The notes under the pieces: model-generated
What the model saw: the letters and a program-made list of their open reading frames with translations, nothing else
Told to the model about the DNA's origin: nothing
The model's database searches: none
DNA from: Lonicera japonica
Taxonomy: Eukaryota > Streptophyta > Magnoliopsida > Dipsacales > Caprifoliaceae
Direction of reading: 5' to 3'
Assembly: GCA_021464415.1 (NCBI GenBank)
Contig: CM038471.1
Location: 37,297,234 to 37,361,233, forward strand
DNA: 64,000 nt
Program-made: the position numbers and the translations under genes
Part shown: positions 1 to 12,369 of the stretch, in pieces
Layout of the letters: each line of letters starts with the position of its first letter
Position numbering within the stretch: position 1 is the first letter of the stretch

Positions 1-487
1 CCAATAAATCTATAATTTTTAAGTTAAAAAAAACACAAACCTAGAGGCAATAAAAAAAAGATTATTATTGACAGACACTATTTAACTATCTAACACTCTA
101 TAAGTACACTTTCACTCTTTTTAACACTTCACCACTCCATATTTAATTTTAGGATTAATTAACATTCATCTAAAAAACACTCAACTCTTACTCTCTACCA
201 CTCCACTCTTTCATCTTCAATCTTCTTTTTTCACAAATCAACACATTGCCATTAAGCATTTTTCAGAAATATCGGTTGGAATTAAGCAATTTACTATCTC
301 TATAATTCAAAAAAATAAATCACACCACTCACCCGGCAAATGTCATCTTCAATCTTCTTCTTTTAATTTTTTCTTTGACAATCTAATCGTTTCACTCTTT
401 TTCTCTTGAACTTTTTTGTTATTGGCTAAAAAAAGTTCCACCAGTGCGCACACCACGTCAAAAGAAAGTTCTGCTGTGGATGAAGGT

Positions 488-722
488 GTACTCGGTTCCT
501 AGGAACCGAGTGTTGTTCATCATTCTCGGCCGAAAGGAACTGAGTAAAGCACAAGTCACTCAGTCCTAAGGAACATAGTGGAATTGAAAAAATAACCCAA
601 AGTCTAATTCGGTTCCTTAGGACCGAGAAAGCTGTACCTAACGGGAAAAATAACCCAAAGCCTAACTCGTTTCCTTAGGACCGAGAAAGCTGTACAACAC
701 TCGGTTCCTAAGGACCGAGTAA
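488..722. repeat. Tandem palindromic repeat, CTCGGTTCC / GGAACCGAG core
   Basis: A perfect 20-bp palindrome, CTCGGTTCCTAGGAACCGAG, lies at 491-510. Diverged versions follow near 556-575, 609-627, 668-686 and 699-720. A unit of roughly 55 bp (AAATAACCCAAAG, core, AAGCTGTAC) is directly duplicated at about 590-640 and 645-697. I do not recognise the family and see no gene associated with it. Confidence 0.7.
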
Positions 723-842
723 ACATTCTTCGTGTTTTGTTTTTATTTTTTATTTTTTTTCTTTTATGTTTTTTTGTATCCAATGATTTATAAATGAAAG
801 GAAACGTAAAGGAATAATCAAAATATAAGTACCCTACTTCTT

Positions 843-1010
843 TTGGATATGGATGATGATTTGGATGGTGGTGGTACCAACAATGATAGAGGTGGTGGCG
901 GGAATGGTGGTGGTGAAGAAGAAGAAGAAGAAGAAGAAGAAGAAGAAGAAGAAGAAGAAGAAGAGGCGGCAATGATGGTGGTGGTGGTGGTGATGATGAT
1001 GATGAAGTTT
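843..1010. repeat. GAA microsatellite with GGT/GAT-rich flanks
   Basis: About 16 consecutive GAA triplets span roughly 916-965. They are flanked by GGTGGTGGCGGG and GATGATGATGATG triplet tracts. Long open frames on both strands (Glu-rich on +, Leu-rich on minus) arise only from the repeat. Confidence 0.9.
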
Positions 1011-1133
1011 AAGGGAGTGTTTAATGTTTTAATTATTAATTAAAAATAAAAAAAATGGTGTGTATTAATAGAATAATCAACATTTTTTTAAAAAAAGTGT
1101 TATAAAGTAAGTTGGAGTGTGTTAATAGCAGCC

Positions 1134-1939
1134 CCCTACAAAAAGTGGGGTTGTTGGGTTCGAGTCCGAATAAAAAACCCAAATCATGGGTGGGTGTCAT
1201 AAACAAATGGGGACCAAAACTTCACCTTAATTAAAAACTTAAGTTTTGAATTTATTTGAAAATTTTGAATTTGTATCCCACTTTTTACCCACCAATATGA
1301 CTTTACACTCCAACCTACTATCTCAATTTTCTGTTAGTGTCTGTTAATAGTAAAAATGCCAGGACCATTTTACCCACATATATAACTCAATCCATGGAGG
1401 TTGAATTGTGAATATAGCATTGGAAACATGGGGACCAAAACTTCACCTTAATTAAAATGAGATTAAAATAAAAGGCAATGAAATTATAGAAATTGCATTG
1501 AAAATTTTCACCTACAGTAACAAGAATTACAATTCCTTGGAAGGTGAATGAATATCCGTGGTTGTTGGACGAGTGAATGTTTGTGAGTTAGGGAAATTAA
1601 AAGTCTATTGTTCGATTTCTACCACCTTTTCCCCCATTTCAAAATCAATGCGTATTAATTAGTGTATGCATCAATATGTATTAAAATGCAATCTAATGGT
1701 CAACACAGTTCTCTTAATTTTTAATTTCTAAATTTATTTAAATTTTATAATTTGATATTACAAGAAATGTTTGATGAACAAATAATACTTGTGCATAATT
1801 CATTGTGCGGACACTCTTTTTTTCTAGATAAAAACATATTTTTAAAAAATTATGTGAAAAGGTATTTTAAAATTTTCCCTACAAATATATCACTTTTAGT
1901 TCTTAAAAAAAATATCACTTAGTTCTTGATGATCGTAAA
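1134..1939. other. AT-rich spacer with a short direct repeat
   Basis: No coding sequence is seen. A direct repeat of about 25 bp starting GGGGACCAAAACTTCACC occurs near 1209 and again near 1431. GGTTCGAGTCC near 1158 resembles a tRNA B box, but no A box is visible. Confidence 0.4.
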
Positions 1940-2857
1940 TGTTGGTGCGAAAATCTAGAGCTGCTTTATTTTCGATCACACAGTCAATTGATTGAACAAA
2001 TGATTAAGATATTAATGAACCGGACAGAACAAGACAAGAATGTATAGAGGAGGTTCATCCTATATGACAATATGGGTTAGTCCTCCTCTCATGACTAGAG
2101 CTAGGAGCTCGAGGTGCTTTGTATTATAATGAGTGGTTTCGAGTTACAAGTAAACAATCACCCTCTAGCTATTCAATCCTTATAATATTACAATCGGAGG
2201 AGTTCTAAGCCACTCCGAATCTGATTTCCCTAGGTTACAAGCTTTTTTGTGTGCTTTAGGGGTCTATCTCTCTTGAGTGCTGTTGCTCTATAGTAAGATT
2301 CTTGCAATAAAAGCTTGATCACTTTTTTGCTTGGTTGCTAAAAACTTGGTTAAAGCTTGGTTGTTGAGGAAAGTAAATGCCCTCCATATGTATATGATAG
2401 AGAGAGAAACGTGCAGGAGAGCTCGCAGAGCAGGTCCAAGGCCATCCTTGACCATCACTAACTCTGACCTTGCTTCTCCATGTATCCTGGTGTGCTAAAT
2501 GTAGTTGGTGCGCATTTAATGAAATTGAAGGATGCTCTGTGGCGCTAGCGGAGTTGGTAACAGTCGCTCATGATGTATGCGCCTATTTGGACACAATGGT
2601 AGGCTAGAGAGCTCCAAAACTCGTCGGAAAAGCTCCATAGCTCGTTGGAAGAGCTCTGGCATTTGAGTTCCATGGTTCATTGTGCGCAAACGATCTTTAG
2701 GTTGAGTACCCCTACTCTCGAGAGCTCTGGCTAACATGTGGCACTTAGGCGGAGCTCTTGAGCTCCCCTTACTAGGGCGGACTAGGCTGCTGACGTGGAC
2801 GGCCACATATCTTCTTATAACTGGCTGAGTAGATCAATTTATTAATTTACTCTATCA
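1940..2857 (-). repeat. 3' LTR of the large Gypsy element
   Basis: Partner of 14691-15477 with the same TG...CA termini. The adjoining internal sequence at 2858-2880, read on the minus strand, is a weak purine-rich stretch where a polypurine tract is expected. Confidence 0.92.
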
Positions 2858-4367
2858 ATTACCCTTATACTTGCCATTTAGTTTAGAAGAGCAGATTAGG
2901 GAGGATAAGCTTCAACTGCGAGTTAAGAAATAATTCTGAGCTCTGATGATCAAGTTATTTGGAGTACGAATGTTTGATGAGTGATCACGGTCAATCATTT
3001 TGAGAGTTTGAGCATTTGATTCGGCAAATCTTATTTATCCCCATTACTCATCGTTTAGAGCTCTTGATTAGGTCGTTACCTTTTGGGGAGATCGTGTCTA
3101 TCCGTTATATATTTCTTGGAGAACGTGCAAATGTGTTGTTGTGGCTCTTCTGAGTGGACAGTTACACCTTTGAGTGGACAGTTATCTTCTCCCACACACT
3201 TTATATAAACCCCTTAGCCTTAGCAAATTTTTTTCCACTTCATCATTTTTTAAACCCTAGGCATTCTTAGAGCTTAGAAATCTCAAGTCCTATTTTCTTC
3301 TCCTAATCTGTCATATAGACTCCCTTCAGAGAACTCCTTTAGAAAATTTTCAAGTGTTTCCTTAGAGGACTTTATTAAGTTCATTCCTCACTTTGCACCT
3401 TCTACATCCCTTCACACCATAACTCTTCTTATTGATCAACTGACAGGTCACGGGCAGGACCTTAGGGTTCCACCTCATAATGAGGTTGGTTCCCCTTCAA
3501 GCACAGCTCCAGCTATTGTTTGACCTCACAGGCTTCTCCACTGGTTTTAATAGCATCCAAATCTTTGACATTGATGTGAACGAGGTTACCATTTGCCTTC
3601 CCCTCACGATTTAGACCTCTGAGGACGTTATGAGAGTGCAATGAAAATACCTCAATTCTATGACCGTTTTCTCTATTCTTTCCACATTCTCTTAGACGAA
3701 CATTCCGGTGTTTAGGGAGAAGTACCAAATCTCAGTCGGGGTCAAAATCAGGGCTCCTAGTCTAAAGGAAAGGGCTTGCTATTTTATGCCTGGCAAGGTC
3801 TGCTTCTACGAGTCTGCTTTTTAGCATAAACTTAGGTTTCCAATGGATGACCACCTAAGATAGCAGATTGCTACCCTGGACCTAGTCCCCTTGCAAGTCC
3901 TTTTTAACATTTGGAGCAATTTGATAGGGCCCACTTTAGTCTTCAGAGCTATCTCCATGGGGAGTCATGAGATCTCCGCTGATGAGTTCTTACCCTATTC
4001 CAGTGCAAGAATGGTGGTCAACACAACAGGGGAACTCTTACATGTTCCTTATGGCTGGAAGCTCCTAAACTCATCCAGGATCTCCCAAGCAGCGTATACA
4101 ACTAGAAGAAGAGGTTATTCTTTGTGTCCAGAACAGGTGGGGAGCATAAGTCAGGGTACCCCAGTGTCATCGACCTTAAGACCTGGTTCACTGAGCCGAA
4201 CTCCATTTGTAAGTCTTCAGTCTTTTGTCTATTTTCTCTCTCATTTTGTCTGAATTGACTTTTTGTCTTATTTTGGTTTTTATAAAGAGGAGACCTAAAC
4301 CAGTCTCTGGTGAGTGAATTGAGGATACCAAGAGATTCTTAGTGAAGAACTATGTTGAGATCACTAT

Positions 4368-5835
4368 TGTTAGAGTGATATACTAAAAGCCATAATTTTG
4401 TTATTGGTTTGGATATATTATAAACTCGATTTTGCTATTTTAATGAGAATCTTTATGGACAATGGTTGCATTATATTATTTATTTAAATATTGTGCATGT
4501 GTGTCTTTTATTCCATATAGTATATGATTTGGTGTGTAGAGTATAGCTTACACACAAAAGATCATATCATCGGTTCTTGTGGAATATAAGTTTAATGGTT
4601 CACAGTCTTAGATGGAATTGGACACCCATCGGTAGGATTGTAGCACAAGTTTTAGTAGTTTATCTTGACTACAGAAAACGGTATAGTTTTAACTCGTTGT
4701 GCTAGTACACTATGTGTGTATTGAATATGACCAGTTTGGGTTAATTATTTTTATACTGACTATATAAAACAATTTAAAATCCCATGGTTATTATGATTAC
4801 TTATGGTCTTAATCTTGAAATAATTAATAGACATATATATGTAGTGTTTGTTGTTTTGACTCATTAAGAGTGAGATTCATTTACGAATCAATAATCTTTG
4901 TGAATTGGATGACGACACTATATGTATGATGAATATTAATTATTGACGGAATCCACGTCTCGGTATAGGGATTGATAATAGCCCTTTGAGAAGCTTATAA
5001 GTTTTGATCATGTCAAACCCTGCAGGTAGATTATGTTCATTCGACATGTCAAATAAGTTAAATGGTAGGCTCAAGGATTAAAAAGTCATTTAAATATAAT
5101 TGTCAGTAATTCAATTTAAATGATGGTTATCTGTAATCTTAACGTGGGGAGAATAATAAGTATTTAATAACAAGGAGCTCGAAATTAAATTTTGAGATAA
5201 GGATGGGAGTGCAATTATAATTCTTTAGTGGTGCGAATTATAATTTATGGAAGGAACTAATTCATATTGGAACTAGGATTCCAACTTTCCATAGGAAGCC
5301 CAAACAGTTATTTCTCCATAAGGTCACTATCGTAGCCTTATATATACGCCATCCTTGTCTCTTCTCAAATAACAATAATTCTCATGAGTTAGGGTTTGTT
5401 CTATTAAGAGAGGAGAAAATCTTAGTGATACCATAGCCCACACTCGGTGCAGGATTTGATGGCGAAAGGAATACGATATAAGATCTTTAGGTTTTCGGCA
5501 CAGCAGTCGTAAATCAATCGTAACTTTTGATTGCACCGTTGAATCGGGCTAATTTTTGGATATGTCGTTCGGAATGCAAAGTTACCATCATTGCCTATAA
5601 AAACAGGACGATCAGAAGTCATTTCGGTTGCGAAAACAATCAATTTTTGCAGCCCAGCGAGAATTAAAAAAACTGACCAAATCGCAATATGATACTTTCA
5701 AACCCTAGTCTCCTCATATGGATCCTCTACATGATCCACAAAAGTGAAATTCCTTTATTCTTATAAGGTTTTAGCAAAAGTTTTTTGTTCGATTTATACG
5801 CAATATCAAACGATCCTGTATTTATGTCTCCATCA
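4368..5835. mobile_element. Probable solo LTR nested in the large Gypsy element
   Basis: The segment starts TGTTAGAGTGATATAC, ends CTCCATCA, interrupts the antisense-ORF region, and encodes nothing recognisable. The flanking 5-mers ACTAT and ACTGC agree at only three positions, so the ends are provisional. Short open frames near 5327-5643 look accidental. Confidence 0.45.
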
Positions 5836-6280
5836 ACTGCCCCATAGATGCTCTGGCATTTCAGGCTGGGTCCTAGACCCGGAGTATGGACCCAGCCATC
5901 CAAACCTTGGATGAACTTGAGCTCAATAGGCTTTTTTGGTGTTTGCTAAAGTGGTGCCCTCTACCACAATAGCCAAAATCTCTAAAGACGGGTCCACAGT
6001 TCCCTCATTTATCAAAGAATCAGAAGAGGATGATGAGGTGATAGGACTTTAGAGGAGGTAGTCCAAACAACCAGCAGGTGAATTCGCAAAAAAGGCACCA
6101 TTAAGCATTTTTCTCCTACTCCAAATCCCCTTTTTACCCCCTTCTAATAAGTCATCCTCTTACTGGGATTCTCTCATAGCTTATGTGGAGCTGCTTCTCC
6201 TTATTTTAATATTCTCTTTATATTTGTTGTAGATAAACCTCTGGTGATCAACCCAGAGAGGGGGCACCCATAAAGAGAAG

Positions 6281-7787
6281 TGTTGGTCAGAAAATACCCT
6301 AGAGGGGGGGGTGGTGTGAATAGGGTTTATGAAACTTAATGCGGAATTAAAAGCTTTCCGAAAAATGTTTAAGCAAAACAATTAAGCTAAACAAAAATAT
6401 TAAGGAATGCAAGCAATTCAACCAAGCAATCTCAATAGTAAGCAATAATATAGCAATAAAATAAATAACTTGAGTTAGAGAGATTAAACAAATTGAAGAC
6501 TAAGACGTTTTGTCCACACGGTTTGGTTTCCTAAACCATACATCCGCACTCGGTTAGTCCCCCGAGAATTTCCACTAAAACCGTTTTTCTTCTGGGTGAA
6601 AAATAAACCTTTACAAGTGTATCCTTCTCACACACTCTTACAAATATTGCTTTACCACACTATTCACACAAGATATACCTTTTGCTAACTTATGAGATTT
6701 ACATCTCACAATCACTAAACAAGAATTAACCTTCTTGTTATTCTATGAGGCTGACCTCTCACAAATGTATATTCTAATTCTTTGGTGATACACACCAATG
6801 AACAACAACTCTCAAGTGTTTAAGAAATACAATTCAAGGTCACAATAGAGTTACTTGTTTGATCAAGATTTATAGCTCTAATAAAGAATGATTGATCAAA
6901 ACAATTCTTGAATATTTGAATGATGAAGATAGATGAAAAATATGTTTGTTTATGATTCAAGCATGCCAAAATGTGTCTTAGATAGTGTATATATAGTCCC
7001 AAAAATGATATAGCCGTTTTTGATGTTTGGTTGAAGTTTGGTACCAAAAAGGGTAAAAAATCATAAATCCAATGGCTATATTCTAGGCCATCAATCGACT
7101 GAGTGGGCCTTAGTCGAGTCATCAGAAGCCATCAGTCGATTGATGGACCCTGCTGTCCATTAGGTCGAAAGACCAAAAATTCTAATTTTTGTACTTTTGC
7201 ATATAAGCTCTAAAATCAATTTTAATGCTTTGGAGACTTCAAAAATAAGTTCCTAAGACGCCTATTTTTAGGAAAACTCAAAATATGATAATTTGAATTT
7301 AACATGAATTTATTTTTAAACTAGTTTTTGCAAGAATAATGTTTTCAAAGGAAATTCAATTCAAGCTTGTTTTAATTGATTTTTGAATAATGCATGTTCA
7401 TGTTTGAGCTATATAAATAATCAATTAAGAAATTTTACATTAATCCTAAGCACTCACTTAATTACCGAATAGTCGATTCTTTGAATGCTTCGATTTGTTT
7501 TTTCAAATTGATCTTCTCTTACAACTCTTATCTTGAAGCTTTTGATCCTTGTTCTTTGTGCTTCATGAGATGCATTGATAGTATGTGTGTTATAAGATTG
7601 ATCTTCTTGATTTGTCTAATGCTATGCTGACTTGATCGAATATGGAATGAACTATCCTTGTCATGTGGCATGCTTTTCTTGATTTTTCAACTGAATAAAC
7701 TATAAATTTATATCAAGAAACATGCTAAATTATACATGATTGATTTATTGTTATTATCAAAATAAGATTAAGACCTTTAGGTCAACA
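6281..7787 (+). mobile_element. Solo LTR, family A copy 1 (TSD AGAAG)
   Basis: A 1507-bp segment begins TGTTGGTCAGAAAATACC and ends TTTAGGTCAACA. It is flanked on both sides by a perfect 5-bp duplication, AGAAG (6276-6280 and 7788-7792). It resembles 20869-22496 along most of its length, including AACTTAATGCGGAATTAAAA near the start and AAAATAAGATTAA near the end. No internal domain or second LTR is present, so this is a product of LTR-LTR recombination. It sits inside the older large Gypsy element. Confidence 0.92.
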
Positions 7788-9489
7788 AGAAGGACTTTCC
7801 GAAGAGGTTATTAAGTTATGAAGAGGTCCAAAATAAGCGAAGGGTTCTCCTCTCCCTTTCCCACAATATTTGGCCCAGGGGGATGCGACACCAACTATGG
7901 AGCAAGGTGTGGAGAAGGAGGGGAATGTTAGCTCATATATAGACCTGATGACGAGCTCTGTGGTCGATCTTCCACCTTTTAGTTTATAGGAGACAGGGTT
8001 GGAGAAGATCGAGGGGCTCCAAGATGCGGACATGCTCCCTCATTCTTTTAGAGAATCCTCCCCTACAAGGGCCACCTATAAGTAGGTGGCCTTTGACGAT
8101 GTAGATGTGAAGAAGTTCGATCCCGTTGAGGCCCAACGATAATTAGCTTTTGGGGTGCAGTTAGATCTAGTGCCCCTGGGCGGAGGTATGTTCCAAAACG
8201 TGAAGAAGGTAGGGACTAAGAAGGTAGCCAACGAGTTTGGTTTTCACATAAACCATGTAAAACTTTTGTCCTTTGACAGACTTTTTTTTTCTTTTTCTTC
8301 GAATTCTCTTGATTATGTTTTGTTTGTTTTTAGGCCATCTCCATATTCTACTAAACTCTCCACTTAGCTCAAAAGGGAATTGATATCTGGTCACTATCAT
8401 CTGCTCTGAAGAAGGCCTAAAATGACCTCAAGGAATTGTAGGTTGACCATGGCGAGATTTTGGCTCGAGCTAAAAGGGTTGGTAAGAAGTCTGCCTATCT
8501 GAGGGTTGCTCTGGAGGAGGCGCAGAAAGCTGTTGAACCTGAGCGAAAAGGGATGGAAGAATCCCAGAGGCTCATAGAGCTCAAGCATGAGGGAAGAGAA
8601 GAAGCCAGCAAAAGTATTAAGGAGCTCCAAGCAGAACTGTCTGTTTAGAAGGATGAGTTGTCCGCTGCCTTTCACCAAAATAAGGCCATAAAGAATCAGG
8701 TCTCTGAGCTAAAGAAGGAATCCAAGGAACTCAAGGACTCTATCCTTGTCGTTGAGCTTCAGGCGGCTTTCTTTAAGTGTCAATAGTTCACCTTTAAGTA
8801 GCTGGACAATGTTGAAAGGATCGAGCTCCTTACTGACATGAGCGTAACTCCTGAGAGGCCATGATTCTAGAGAGGAAGGATGATGTCATCGTCATCCTCC
8901 AGTTGATCAGGGAAAAGGAGTCTGACCTGTTGGAGAAATGGGAGACTGGTAGACCTTTGCTTTATAGGGATGATGACAGTGCTGATGGTGACAAGGAGGA
9001 ATGAGCTTAGTAACCATAGGATTTCTTCCTTTCTTTTTGTAATAGAAGCTTTAGGACCGACCTTTATAACTGCTTCTTTTATCAATGAATAAAGAATTTT
9101 GCTTTGAAAACTGTCTTACTTGTATGCTTTATGCTCTTTTTATTTTTGTTTTAAGTTGCAGTTTGTGAGTTAGAATTGGACATATGTATATGGGTATCCC
9201 TATGTCCCCATACTTAAAACAAAATAATAGAGATAAAGACATAACTAAGTAAAAGTTTAGCATAATTACCTCTCTTGGAAGTCCTTGCTAGTTTTACAAG
9301 ATGTTTGTGACATGTTTGCCATGTTTAATTAATCTGTTTGGCAACAGATTTTTACATTGGGTCACTTGATACATACGTAATATTTCTTACTTTGACTAAC
9401 TTTATAAGATTTGTGCCCCCTAGACTTTAGGCAAAGTTTAAACAATTCTTAAATGTTCGTTGGACTATTTAGAGTATAAATGTGGTCAA

Positions 9490-9930
9490 TGAGCTGGGCA
9501 CTTACTAAACTCACCTCTTTATGAGAGGAATTTGTCAGTTCTCAGTAGGTCTATATGACCTTTCATGCTTAGTGACTGACCTACATGATGGTAGGAATTT
9601 TTTTGAGGTCTTCGAAGTTAAGAAAAATGTTTTTTTTGTTTAAGTTTGTAGTAAAGTCACCCCCCCTAGACTTAGTCAAATTTTAACAGTTTTATCAATT
9701 GTCCTCTGGCCTCTTCAATGTGAACCTGACCTCTTTGTGAGAGAATTCTGCAGAGTGTAAGTGTGCTTTGTGAGGGGATTTTGTAGAGTGTAATTGTGCT
9801 TTGTGAGATGTGCACTTACTAAATTAACCTCTTTATAAGAGAATTTTGTAGAGTGTAAGTGTGCTTTATGAGGCATGCACTTACTAAACTGACCTCTTTG
9901 TGAGAGGATTTTTGTGTGAACTTTCATGTA
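9490..9930. repeat. Minisatellite between integrase and the antisense ORF
   Basis: Related units of very roughly 60-80 bp carry CACTTACTAAACT, ACCTCTTT.TGAGAG and GTAAGTGTGCTTT. One copy lies near 9497-9535 and several are adjacent at 9719-9930. It sits in the non-coding part of the large Gypsy element. Confidence 0.65.
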
Positions 9931-10015
9931 AGAAATATGAAATCTTTATATATTTCTTAAAACAGCCTTTCCAAAAAATTATAGAAGATGTTTCAAGGGC
10001 AAAATTCTTGACGTG

Positions 10016-11100
10016 TTAAGTGTTCCAAGGCTTCATGAGCTCTATCCCATTTACGATCCTCAGATAGTAAGTCCCTGGTCGGCAAACCTTAGTGCCTACA
10101 TAAGGGCCTTCCCATTTGGTAGTAAGCTTCCCATGTTCAGATATCTTAATAGTTATGGTGACTTTGTGAAGCACCAAGTCACCCACATTCAGACATCCAT
10201 GTCTGACCCTCTTATTATAATTTTTAACCATGCTCATTTTATAAGTTTATTCCTTAATTTGAGTTTGTTCTCTTTTCTTTTCAAAGAGGTTTAGGTTGGC
10301 CAAAAGGCCTTCATTGTTTTGAGCTAGATCATGATGGTTAATTCTATATGATCATACTCCCATCTCTACTGGAATCAGTGCTTCAGTTCCATAGTTCTAA
10401 GAGAAAGGAGTTTCATCGGTTGGACCTTGGATGGTACTCTTGTAGGCCCAGAGAATCGATGGGAGTTCTTCAAACCAGTTCCCTCACTACGTTATTAAGT
10501 TTATTCTTCAACGCATTTAGAAAGGTTATGTTGGTGACCTTTACTTGGCCATTGGCTTGGGGGCGGACTGGCGAGATATAGTGGTTCTCTATCCTATGTC
10601 CCTCATAGAAATCTTTGAATAGTCACAATTAAACTTCTTTCCATTGTTAGTAATCAATACCTTTGGTGGGTTAAAATGGTAGATGATATTCTTCCACATA
10701 AAGCATTGATTTTTCATGGTGGTGATGGTGGTTAATGCCTCAGCCTCAGCCTCAGCCTTAGCCCATTTGGTGAAGTAGTCTATCGCTACCACTGCGAAGT
10801 TTGTTTCTCTTTTACCCAGAGGGAAAGGACCAACTATATCCATGCCCCATTGAGAGAAAGGCCATGAATTGCTGATAGGTGTCATAAGCTCTGTTGGGAG
10901 TTGCTGGATGTTGGCAAATCGGTGGCACTTATCACACTACTTTACCAGCTCCTTAGCATCTTGCAGGATGGTAAGCCAGAAGTAACCCTACCTTCCTACA
11001 TAGAGAGCCAATGGATTAGCTGCCGTGTGGCCTCCGTAGAGCCCCTCATGGATCTCTAGTAAGGTTGTTTGCGCTTAATGTGAATGTAGGCAGAGTAGGA
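10016..11100 (-). pseudogene. Degenerate integrase of the large Gypsy element
   Basis: The core appears at 10589-10885 on the minus strand: WPFSQWGMDIVGPFP, then VVAIDYFTKWAKAEAEAEAL, with PPKVLITNNGKKF where a D-N-G-x-Q-F motif is usual. The C-terminal part at 10016-10237 reads YNKRVRHGCLNVGDLVL, GKLTTKWEGPYVG and TYYLRIVNGIELMKPWN, the typical integrase tail. Several stops and frameshifts lie between. A small in-frame AEAEAE expansion comes from a CTCAGC repeat. The zinc-binding N-terminus (about 10900-11080) is barely recognisable. Confidence 0.8.
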
Positions 11101-11410
11101 AAAGAATGACGTACCCTCTCTTGTACATAAATACTTCTATGACTACATATCTATTGGAGATGTATTTTATTCTTTTGGCCATCTTCTTATTTTCAGGAAA
11201 AGTTCCATTCACGAGGTAGTCTAAAATTGGGTCAATCCAATACTTACAAATTTGTACTGGAGCCACATTCACCTCGTCTGGTCCTATAATGGCTTTCTTT
11301 TCCAAGAACTCAATGTGAACTCCACTAGGTGTTTCTACTGACGAAGCTAACTTGGCAAGACGGTCTGCTTTATTGTTCTGAGCTCACGGAACCTTGATGA
11401 ACACCAAATT

Positions 11411-12300
11411 TTAAAATTTTTGAGCTACAGCTTGGGCTTTAGTCAGGTAGGCAGCCATGTGATCTTCTTTAGCCATGTTATGGCATAGTATTTGGTCAAC
11501 CAAGACCGCAGCGTTATAGACTATTATATGCTTTGTCCCCAGGTCTCCTGATGTCCTCAAACCTGCTATGATGGCCTCATACTCTACTTTGTTATTTGAA
11601 GCCTTGAAGAGGAACTTCAGAGCTACCTCAAATGTGTTGGCTTCAGGCCTGACGAGTACTAAGCCAGCACCAGAACCTTGCAAATTCGAAGCTCCATTTG
11701 CGTGAAGTATCTATATAAAAACTTATGGCAACAAGTTCATCAAAGTGGTGAATTAGCTTGAGGTGCTTGAATTTTTGAAAAGCAACAGCTCTAGTGATTC
11801 GGGGGCCTGCTCTTCGAAGTAAGTGAACTCTGCTATGAAGTCGGCCACAGGCTATTCCTTAATCGATACCCTTGGTTTAAAGGTGATAACAAATTGTCCG
11901 AGCTCCAAGGCCCAGATAGCCAACCTACCCGACTGCTTTGGCTTGTCAAGGATTCTTCGCAATGGCTAATTCATGATTACATCTATAGCATGGGCATGTA
12001 AGTAATGCCCCAGCTTCTTGGATGTGATCAGGAAGGCGTAAGCCAATTTCTTCAACCTAAGGTAGTTGAGCTCGGCAGCTTGCAGAGCCCTACTGGTGTA
12101 GGAGACTAGTATTTGTGCCCCCTCATCACTTCTTATAAGGGCAGAGCTAATGGTTGTTTGGGAAACTACAGGGTAAAGGCAGATGATTTCTCATTTCTTT
12201 AGTAAGCTAAGCAGAGGAGAAGGTCCTAGATATTGCTTGAGCTGTTAAAAGGCGATCTCACAATTTTTTGTCCACTCAAAGGCATTCTTAAGGGTTTTAA
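11411..12300 (-). pseudogene. Tandem RNase H domains of the large Gypsy element
   Basis: The RT-linked RNase H part (about 11870-12300, minus strand) shows LAIWALELGQFVITFKPR and ADFIAEF-like text. It is followed at 11411-11700 by a second RNase H of the plant type, with GSGAGLVLVRPEANTFEVAL and ASNNKVEYEAIIAGLR. Two successive RNase H domains upstream of integrase are a feature I associate with the Tat lineage. Stops fall in the linker between them. Confidence 0.7.
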
Positions 12301-12369
12301 AGAACGGATGGTATTTGTCAGTAGCCTTGAAAATGAATCTGTTCAGAGCCGTTACCCTGCCGGCCAAGC

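Larger units (their letters stand above)
70..1133. mobile_element. Possible inverted-repeat (MULE/MITE-like) element
   Basis: The ends are loosely inverted copies. The left end (about 80-210) is rich in CTATTTAAC, AACACTC and TTTTTAACAC blocks. The reverse complement of about 1010-1133 carries GCTATTAACACACTCC, ACTTTATAACAC and TTAAAACATTAAACACTCCC. No clean target duplication is visible, so both the boundaries and the class are inferred. The inside holds the palindrome repeats and the GAA tract but no coding sequence I would trust. Apparent poly-Leu and poly-Glu reading frames here are microsatellite translations. Confidence 0.3.
3380..9004 (+). pseudogene. Antisense ORF (aORF-like) region of the large Gypsy element
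   Basis: Between integrase and the 3' LTR the + strand, opposite to gag-pol, carries broken protein-like sequence. About 3380-4260 gives patches such as FDRFLYSFHILL- and WFTEPNSI-like text. About 8100-9004 gives FGFHINHV followed by a Lys/Glu-rich helix (ALEEAQKAVEPERKG, SKSIKELQAELS) that looks like a coiled coil. The layout recalls antisense ORFs of Tat-lineage elements and the putative gypsy-type transposon family PF04195; that assignment is from memory and unsearched. The host frame is split by two insertions and many stops. The role of such ORFs is not known to me. Confidence 0.5.

Noticed and set aside
604..1043. Poly-Leu (minus) and poly-Glu (+) reading frames
   Set aside because: They are translations of the GAA microsatellite, with no conserved sequence on either side.
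1130..1170. Possible tRNA or SINE from GGTTCGAGTCC
   Set aside because: Only a B-box-like match; no A box at the right distance and no cloverleaf.
2516..2806. Minus-strand frame resembling the one at 15115-15426
   Set aside because: Their similarity is simply that of the two LTRs; neither is a gene.
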